A stretch of 9,954 bases of DNA from Verrucomicrobiales bacterium (GTDB taxonomy: Bacteria > Verrucomicrobiota > Verrucomicrobiia > Verrucomicrobiales > Verrucomicrobiaceae), in NCBI GenBank assembly GCA_003453085.1, contig DMMK01000716.1, positions 1-9,954 on the forward strand. The letters are read 5' to 3'. How positions within the stretch are numbered: position 1 is the first letter of the stretch; each line of letters starts with the position of its first letter. Shown in pieces: positions 6,705 to 9,954 of the stretch. The notes under the pieces were generated by a model that did no database searches, was not told where the DNA came from, and worked only from the letters and a program-made list of their open reading frames with translations. The position numbers were made by a program, and so were the translations under genes.

Positions 6705-7217
6705 ATGGCTGCCAGCACCCACCTTTTGCCAGACTCGATGGGCGAGTTGGTGATGAGCCGTGTTTTTCATGCTTCGCGGCAATCGGTTTTCGGGGCTTGG
6801 ACAGACCCTGCTACATTGTCCCAGTGGTGGGGTGCCCATTCCTGCACGCATCCTGCCTGTGAGGTGGAGGCACGTTCTGGCGGGTGCTTCCTTTTGGACA
6901 CGCGCTGTCTCGATGGTGAATTCTGCCGGATGGAGGGCTATTTTTCAGCGCTGTTTGAGCCGGAGCTTTTGGAAATCGTGCTGACGGGTTCCCTCGTCCC
7001 TTGGCTGAGCTCTGGCGAGGACTTGGCGTCTAAAAGTGAGGCGCGGAAATTGTTCCTGGCTGTCACGCTTCAGGAGCATGGTCTGGGCACTTTGATGCAC
7101 TTGTGCCTGCGCTTTCCTTTGTCTGCCGACAGTGAGATCTCTGGCCCGGAGCTTCGCCTAGGCTGGGAGGAAAGTTTCGACTGCTTGGCCGCTTTACTGG
7201 CCCTCCATTCGGCATGA
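6705..7217 (+). CDS. AHSA1-type SRPBCC-domain protein
   Basis: 170 residues. The opening ELVMSRVFHASRQSVFGAWT, then DPATLSQWWG (about 14-43), is the standard signature of the AHSA1/START-like group, followed by a diagnostic region around CEVEARSGGCFLL (about 52-64). These proteins share a hydrophobic-cavity fold, and bacterial members are common near ECF42 genes; no reaction is known. ATG 6705 keeps the full first strand; an internal ATG at residue 17 would cut into the domain. It follows the PhnB-like gene after 185 bp, which is the widest gap in the cluster, so it may have its own promoter. Confidence 0.9.
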   Translation: MAASTHLLPDSMGELVMSRVFHASRQSVFGAWTDPATLSQWWGAHSCTHPACEVEARSGGCFLLDTRCLDGEFCRMEGYFSALFEPELLEIVLTGSLVPWLSSGEDLASKSEARKLFLAVTLQEHGLGTLMHLCLRFPLSADSEISGPELRLGWEESFDCLAALLALHSA

Positions 7218-7225
7218 ATAAAAAA

Positions 7226-7264
7226 TTCATCGGCATGTCCTCAGTGCTTCCTCCCATTCGTCAT
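7226..7264 (+). promoter_or_regulatory. ECF-type promoter, copy 2 (upstream of VOC-DoxX-DUF1428)
   Basis: ATGTCCTCAG (7235-7244) and TTCGTCAT (7257-7264) with 12 bp between match copy 1 at 2521-2550 exactly in both blocks and in spacing. Over 41 aligned bases (2511-2551 against 7225-7265), 28 are identical. An A-tract (7220-7225) and TTCATC (7226-7231) sit at the same distance upstream as in copy 1. The predicted start is near 7270, about 53 nt before the VOC gene. The adjacent ECF42 sigma factor is the obvious candidate to read it. Confidence 0.72.
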
Positions 7265-7322
7265 CTCTTTGAACAGCCGTTCACATCACCTCCCACGAAT
7301 CCTAGAAACATCCTGCCTTCCC

Positions 7323-7733
7323 ATGACTAACAAAATGATCTTCGTTAATCTCCCCGTCAAAGACCTGCCCAAGTCCCGGGCGTTTTTTGCCGCGCTGGGC
7401 TACAGCTTTAATGAGCAGTTCTGCGATGATACTGCTGCGTGCATGGTCATCAGCGATACCATTTTTGCAATGCTGCTGACCGAGCCCAAGTTTCAAACCT
7501 TCACGCCCAAGGCTCTCGTAGATGCCAGGCATAGCACGGAGGTTTTGATCGCCCTGTCCTGTGAAAGCCGGGAGGAGGTGGATGCGCAGGTGGCCAAGGC
7601 CGTGGCTGCAGGCGGCTCGACTTTTAATGATCCTCAGGATCACGGTTTTATGTATGCCCACGGATTCCAGGATTTGGATGGTCACATCTGGGAAGTCATG
7701 TGGATGGATCCTGCCGCCGTTCAGCAAGCGTGA
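7323..7733 (+). CDS. Glyoxalase/VOC-superfamily protein
   Basis: 136 residues. It opens with IFVNLPVKDLPKSRAFFAAL (about 6-25) and GYSFNEQF and ends with FQDLDGHIWEVMWMDP (about 115-130), typical of the lactoylglutathione-lyase-like VOC proteins. The H-x-W-E near the end supplies a possible metal-binding Glu. Substrate unknown. ATG 7323 is preferred over the upstream frame start at 7269, because the VOC fold begins at residue 6 and 7269 would lie at the predicted transcript start. It is the first gene after the copy 2 promoter. Confidence 0.92.
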   Translation: MTNKMIFVNLPVKDLPKSRAFFAALGYSFNEQFCDDTAACMVISDTIFAMLLTEPKFQTFTPKALVDARHSTEVLIALSCESREEVDAQVAKAVAAGGSTFNDPQDHGFMYAHGFQDLDGHIWEVMWMDPAAVQQA

Positions 7734-7777
7734 AATCTGAGACACAGACTTTTAATCCTTAACCGAGTCTCCCTTCT

Positions 7778-8182
7778 ATGAAATACATACCGCCTGTCGT
7801 CAGCGCCCTTCTGGGCCTCCTATTCCTTTCGGCGTCTGTCATGGTTCTGTTTAATTTGGTCCAGCCGAAACCGGAAGACATGCCGCCCGAAGGATCCCCA
7901 GCAGCCCTTTTCATGGGGGCCCTCGGTCCGACTGGTATGCTGACGCTGATCAAGCTGTGCGAACTGGTGGGCGGCCTGCTGGTCATCGTTCCCCGCACGC
8001 GTAACATCGGGCTGCTCGTCCTGGGGCCGATCATTGTCAACATCCTGGCCTATCATGCGCTGATTGCCAAAGATCTGACCAGCAGCGGCGGAACCATTGG
8101 CATGTTGGCCTTCCTCAGCCTGGCACCTCTTTACCTCTTGTGGGTGGAGCGCCGGGCATGGGCGGGGCTGCTCCGTCGCTAA
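7778..8182 (+). CDS. DoxX-like integral membrane protein
   Basis: 134 residues with four predicted transmembrane helices (about 7-27, 50-71, 76-95 and 105-123). The helix-2 motif LIKLCELVGGLLVIVPRTRN and the following GLLVLGPIIVNIL resemble the DoxX/DoxX-like family. DoxX-family proteins are linked in other bacteria to redox or thiol stress, but the activity of this branch is not established. It follows the VOC gene by 44 bp and precedes the DUF1428 gene by 45 bp in one unit. The leader has no Shine-Dalgarno sequence. Confidence 0.87.
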   Translation: MKYIPPVVSALLGLLFLSASVMVLFNLVQPKPEDMPPEGSPAALFMGALGPTGMLTLIKLCELVGGLLVIVPRTRNIGLLVLGPIIVNILAYHALIAKDLTSSGGTIGMLAFLSLAPLYLLWVERRAWAGLLRR

Positions 8183-8227
8183 ACCTTTTCTCACTTTCAG
8201 TTCAACCCACAAACCCAGCCAAACACT

Positions 8228-8596
8228 ATGTCACACTACATTGATGGATTCGTCCTGCCCATCGCGGCAGATAAAATTTCCGAATATCAGTCCATCGCCG
8301 AAAAGGCGAGCAAGATCTGGATGGAGCACGGGGCCCTCGACTATCGCGAATGCGTGGCCGAAGACACGGACGCCAAGGAGATGGTCTCCTTCCCCACGCT
8401 CGCCGGAGTCAAGGAGGGGGAGACCGTGGTCTTTGCCTACATTGTTTATGAATCGCGAGAACACCGTGATGAGGTGAATGCCAAAGTCATGGCCGATCCG
8501 CGCATGCATGAATTTTGTCCCGATCATGGAGGCACTCCCCCTTTTGACTACAAGCGCATGGCCTACGGGGGCTTCAGGACAATCGTGAGCGTCTAA
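8228..8596 (+). CDS. DUF1428-family protein
   Basis: 122 residues. It matches DUF1428 from end to end: YIDGFVLPIAADKISEYQSI (about 4-23), W-x-E-H-G-A-L-D-Y-R-E-C, FAYIVYESREHRDEVNAKVM (about 69-88) and DPRMHEF near 90, ending with KRMAYGGFRTIV. The family has a dimeric alpha/beta-barrel fold; function unknown. It is the last gene of the second unit; the terminator begins 13 bp after the stop. Similar genes commonly accompany DGPF, VOC and AHSA1 genes, consistent with membership in the sigma-factor regulon. Confidence 0.92.
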   Translation: MSHYIDGFVLPIAADKISEYQSIAEKASKIWMEHGALDYRECVAEDTDAKEMVSFPTLAGVKEGETVVFAYIVYESREHRDEVNAKVMADPRMHEFCPDHGGTPPFDYKRMAYGGFRTIVSV

Positions 8597-8608
8597 TCCA
8601 GCCTGTAA

Positions 8609-8645
8609 ACAAAAAACGGTGCAGAAAAACTGCACCGTTTTTTGT
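8609..8645 (+). terminator. Strong, probably bidirectional intrinsic terminator
   Basis: A perfect 16-bp inverted repeat (8609-8624 with 8630-8645) around a 5-nt A loop. The GC-rich centre CGGTGCAG/CTGCACCG is flanked by six A on the left and six T on the right. It forms a classic terminator on the plus strand and, because of the left A-tract, also on the minus strand. It separates the sigma-factor cluster from the antiporter gene. Confidence 0.93.
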
Positions 8646-8719
8646 GGGCTAACAAGATGGATGAATTCGGCGGATGATTCTTGGGTTGCCTCATGGCCCT
8701 GACTCCCTAGGGTAGTCGG

Positions 8720-9954
8720 ATGGATCCTGCCCCCATGGAAATTCTGGCCACGGTGCTGTTCGCCCTGGCGGTGCTGCACACCTTTGCGGTGAAACGTTTT
8801 GCGCATTGGGCGCATCAGTACCCTCGCGGCTCCATTCAGGAAAATCTGCTTCACTTCCTGGCCGAAACGGAGGTGGTGTTTGGCCTCTGGGCGGCTGCAC
8901 TGTTCGCAGGCATTGTGGTGCTAAAAGGCTCCGTCCATGAGGCCGTTGTTTACATTGAGAGCCTGAATTACACGGAACCCAAATTTGTGTTGGTGGTGAT
9001 GGTGGTGGCCGCCACCCGGCCTGTGGTGAAACTGGCGGAAGCTCTCATCAGCGGCATTGCGCGTCTGCTGCCGATGCAAGAGGCCATGGCCTTTTATGCG
9101 ACTTCATTGGTGGTAGGGCCATTGCTGGGGTCTTTCATCACGGAGCCTGCGGCCATGACCCTACTGGCCCTGGTACTGAAGCGCCGTTATTTTGACCAGG
9201 GCATCAGCCTGAAACTGGCCTACGCCACGCTGGGCTTGCTGTTTGTGAATGTCTCCATCGGCGGCACACTGACTCACTTTGCCGCACCGCCTGTGCTCAT
9301 GGTGGCTGCAAAATGGGAGTGGGACACGATGTTCATGCTGGCCCACTTTGGCTGGCGTGCGGCGCTGAGCTGCCTGACGGCGACGACGATCGTCACCTTC
9401 CTGTTTCGTCAGGAACTGCGCGGGCTGAAGGTGGCGGAAAATCGCAGCGGCGCGGTGCCTGTCTGGCTGACGCTGCTGCACATGCTGTTCCTCGCCGCCG
9501 TCGTGGGTTTTGCGCATCACCCGGATGTGTTTTTTGGTGTCTTCATGCTGTTCTTGGGGCTCGTCTCAGCCACACGGGAGTATCAGGACAACCTCAAGCT
9601 GAAGGAAGGGCTGCTGGTGGGTTTCTTCCTCGCGGGATTGGTCACGCTGGGGTCCTTGCAGGCTTATTGGTTAAAGCCTCTGATCAGCAGCCTCAGTGGC
9701 CATGCTTTATTTTATGGGGCCACAGGGCTGACGGCGCTGACGGACAACGCGGCTCTGACCTATCTGGGGTCTCTGGTGGATGGCATCAGTGCCGATTTGA
9801 AGTATGCCCTGGTGGCGGGTGCTGTGACGGGCGGTGGACTGCCCGTCATCGCCAATGCGCCGAATCCGGCTGGGGTGGGTCTTTTTCGGGGCCCGGAGGT
9901 CTTTGGCGCCGAGGGGTACAGCTCCCTGCGCCGGCTTGTGGGGGGGCTTTTAGG
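8720..9954 (+). CDS. Putative Na+/H+ antiporter (PF07399-type), 3' end cut by window edge
   Basis: 411 codons run to the window edge without a stop. The protein is very hydrophobic, with about ten membrane segments. Conserved-looking blocks are FAVKRFAHWAHQYPRGSIQE (about 22-41), YTEPKFVLVVMVVAATRPV (about 84-102), GPLLGSFITEPAAMTLLAL (about 133-151), LFVNVSIGGTLTHFAAPPVL (about 174-193), LTDNAALTYLGSL (about 340-352) and ANAPNPAG (about 378-385). They fit the putative Na+/H+ antiporter family in the ion-transporter superfamily. The buried acidic residues E142 and D342 are candidates for ion coupling. ATG 8720 is the first in-frame start after a stop at 8708-8710; ATG 8735 is an alternative. 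The preceding terminator implies its own promoter, which I could not place. Only about 20-40 residues are probably missing. Confidence 0.88.
   Translation, partial: MDPAPMEILATVLFALAVLHTFAVKRFAHWAHQYPRGSIQENLLHFLAETEVVFGLWAAALFAGIVVLKGSVHEAVVYIESLNYTEPKFVLVVMVVAATRPVVKLAEALISGIARLLPMQEAMAFYATSLVVGPLLGSFITEPAAMTLLALVLKRRYFDQGISLKLAYATLGLLFVNVSIGGTLTHFAAPPVLMVAAKWEWDTMFMLAHFGWRAALSCLTATTIVTFLFRQELRGLKVAENRSGAVPVWLTLLHMLFLAAVVGFAHHPDVFFGVFMLFLGLVSATREYQDNLKLKEGLLVGFFLAGLVTLGSLQAYWLKPLISSLSGHALFYGATGLTALTDNAALTYLGSLVDGISADLKYALVAGAVTGGGLPVIANAPNPAGVGLFRGPEVFGAEGYSSLRRLVGGLL

Noticed and set aside
2562..7760. Shared GACTTTTAA stretch upstream of the DGPF gene and of the DoxX-like gene
   Set aside because: Only nine bases, in different positions relative to the starts and without a second block; likely coincidence in T-rich leaders.
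7738..7772. GAGAC...GTCTC inverted repeat before the DoxX-like gene
   Set aside because: Only five pairs around a loop of more than 20 nt; expected by chance and not matching any family of sites.

Overview
The window reads as ordinary chromosome of a fairly GC-rich Gram-negative bacterium. My best guess is a Verrucomicrobium-like lineage such as Prosthecobacter. This rests on gene content, codon use and the near absence of Shine-Dalgarno sequences; no rRNA or marker gene is present, so the taxonomy is an inference.

Left part (1-1643, minus strand): the start of a kdp potassium-uptake operon. It reads, in transcription order, a 27-residue one-helix peptide, the 27-residue KdpF, and KdpA, which runs off the left edge within its fourth selectivity-filter loop. 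Upstream of it (1644-1832) is a compact divergent control region. It holds TTAACA-N5-TTAACA direct repeats of the kind bound by OmpR-family response regulators, on the kdp side. On the other side is an 18-bp operator-like palindrome that overlaps the start of a TetR-family regulator gene.

Middle (1833-8645, plus strand): the TetR gene is followed by a stress/detoxification-like cluster built around an ECF42-type sigma factor. The order is DGPF/YCII protein, ECF42 sigma factor with C-terminal TPR region, membrane-anchored SRPBCC protein, DUF899 thioredoxin-like protein, a Cys-rich small membrane protein (ATGA overlap with the DUF899 gene), PhnB-like VOC protein, AHSA1-type SRPBCC protein, a second VOC protein, DoxX-like membrane protein, and DUF1428 protein. 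A perfect 16-bp bidirectional terminator (8609-8645) closes it.

The most notable non-coding signal is a bipartite element, ATGTCCTCAG-N12-TTCGTCAT. It occurs twice with exactly the same spacing: once in front of the DGPF-sigma genes, inside the 3' end of the TetR gene, and once in front of the second VOC-DoxX-DUF1428 block. It looks like the sigma factor's own promoter, so the sigma factor probably activates its own operon and the neighbouring unit. A third, imperfect copy lies before the AHSA1-type gene.

Right part (8720-9954, plus strand): an almost complete membrane protein of the putative Na+/H+ antiporter family (PF07399 type), cut by the right edge. No mobile elements, CRISPR arrays, tRNA or rRNA genes were seen, and no stretch over 300 bases lacks a gene.
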